Below, piece after piece: positions 63,498 to 64,000 of a stretch of 64,000 nt of DNA. The DNA is from Shewanella glacialimarina (lineage in GTDB: Bacteria > Pseudomonadota > Gammaproteobacteria > Enterobacterales > Shewanellaceae), in the NCBI RefSeq assembly GCF_020511155.1, contig NZ_CP041216.1:62001-126000 (forward strand), given 5' to 3'. Every line of letters starts with the position of its first letter. The first letter of the stretch is position 1. The position numbers and the translations under genes are program-made. The notes under the pieces were generated by a model. That model did no database searches and was not told the origin of the DNA. It worked only from the letters and a program-made list of their open reading frames with translations.

Positions 63498-63545
63498 TAA
63501 CAAACTCAACCGCATGATGTGGTAAGAGATTGGTGGAGAATAACA

Positions 63546-64000
63546 GTGTCTGAAAGGCTATTTATCCGATTAGGTAAAACAGCAGATCACCCATGTTCAT
63601 GGTTAGTGTGGTCTGAGCAGGAGCAAGAAATTATTGCTTCAGGCGAATTACCCGATGCGCTCAGTCTTAACAGCTTAACAGCTCGTGTGGGTAATCGACC
63701 TGTTGATGTGTTAGTGCCAGCAGCAAGCATGACGTTAACTAAAATAGCGGTACCTGAAAAAGGCCAACGTCAAGCGCTTAAGGCGTTGCCATTTATGCTG
63801 GAAGAGTCCATTGCCAGTGATGTAGATAATATGCATTTTGTGGTAGGAACCCGCCATGGTGACAATGTTAATGTGGTCGCGGTTGAGCATCAACAAATGC
63901 AATTATGGCTAACATGGTTAATGGATGCAGGTTTAAAAGCAAAACGCATTGTACCAGATTGCTTAGCCTTACCCCTTGAGCAATGTCGCTGGGCTATTAT
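63546..64000 (+). CDS. gspL: Type II secretion system protein GspL, cut by the window end
   Basis: GspL recruits the ATPase GspE to the membrane. The frame begins with GTG at 63546, preceded by GGAGAATAACA, and gives about 151 codons before the window ends. It starts MSERLFIRLGKTADHPCSWL and includes VLVPAASMTLTKIAVPEKGQ and ALPFMLEESIASDVDNMHF, which match the cytoplasmic actin-like domain of GspL. The membrane helix and periplasmic part lie beyond the window. The gene is 48 bases after the gspK stop. Confidence 0.92.
   Translation, partial: MSERLFIRLGKTADHPCSWLVWSEQEQEIIASGELPDALSLNSLTARVGNRPVDVLVPAASMTLTKIAVPEKGQRQALKALPFMLEESIASDVDNMHFVVGTRHGDNVNVVAVEHQQMQLWLTWLMDAGLKAKRIVPDCLALPLEQCRWAI

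Noticed and set aside
1..64000. CRISPR arrays, tRNA or rRNA genes, intact insertion sequences or prophage
   Set aside because: No spaced direct repeats, cloverleaf sequences, transposase motifs or phage structural genes were recognised.

Overview
The window is a gene-dense, moderately AT-rich stretch of chromosome from a gammaproteobacterium. It is most likely a marine Shewanella. The reasons are the Shewanella-type formate dehydrogenase operon (DUF3305, DUF3306, a multi-cluster ferredoxin, a TorD-like chaperone, a small Tat protein, then FdhABC), the GlyGly-CTERM M6 protease, the ETF-QO / moaACDE-modABC cluster and the pckA-hslO-hslR-gsp order. Nothing in the sequence fixes the species. No rRNA, tRNA, CRISPR array, prophage or intact insertion sequence was recognised. 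Apart from a repeat-rich 2 kb patch at about 22.2-24.4 kb, this is ordinary backbone DNA.

Layout. 0-8.5 kb: a partial NRDE-family gene, a ZIP/permease-like membrane protein, a MarC-family protein, a small lipoprotein next to a secreted M6 metalloprotease, UbiC, a FliL-like protein and RlmF. 8.6-18.3 kb: FdhD facing a formate dehydrogenase operon. 18.4-24.1 kb: two orphan periplasmic binding-type proteins, a divergent YqhD / AraC-regulator pair, a YqfB-like hydrolase, and a patch of degenerate repeats with a truncated gene. 24.5-32.2 kb: two large lipoproteins, a HemN/HutW-like radical SAM protein, a PfkB kinase, a MOSC protein and a DUF4870 protein. 32.2-41.4 kb: a chemoreceptor, ETF-QO with a candidate PsrA operator, a Moco riboswitch, then moaA-moaC-moaD-moaE-modA-modB-modC. 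41.5-48.9 kb: a two-component system with a small secreted companion, an Rlu-type pseudouridine synthase, two small proteins, MoeB/MoeA, a GIY-YIG protein and a third orphan binding-type protein. 48.9-54.2 kb: M14 carboxypeptidase, PckA, Hsp33 and Hsp15. 54.4-64 kb: a type II secretion operon, gspC to gspL, cut by the window end.

How the genes connect. Three separated blocks serve molybdenum metabolism: formate dehydrogenase with FdhD, moaACDE with modABC under a Moco riboswitch, and moeA/moeB. Together they cover molybdate uptake, molybdopterin synthesis, Mo insertion and one user enzyme. The M6 protease ends in a GlyGly-CTERM tail, a signal known to be handled by rhombosortase after type II secretion, so the gsp operon here is its probable exporter. 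Many genes end in perfect hairpins, several of them bidirectional between convergent genes.

Starts were re-chosen from ribosome-binding sites wherever the longest reading frame began at an implausible TTG or GTG. Most product names rest on motif recognition by eye, without database searches.
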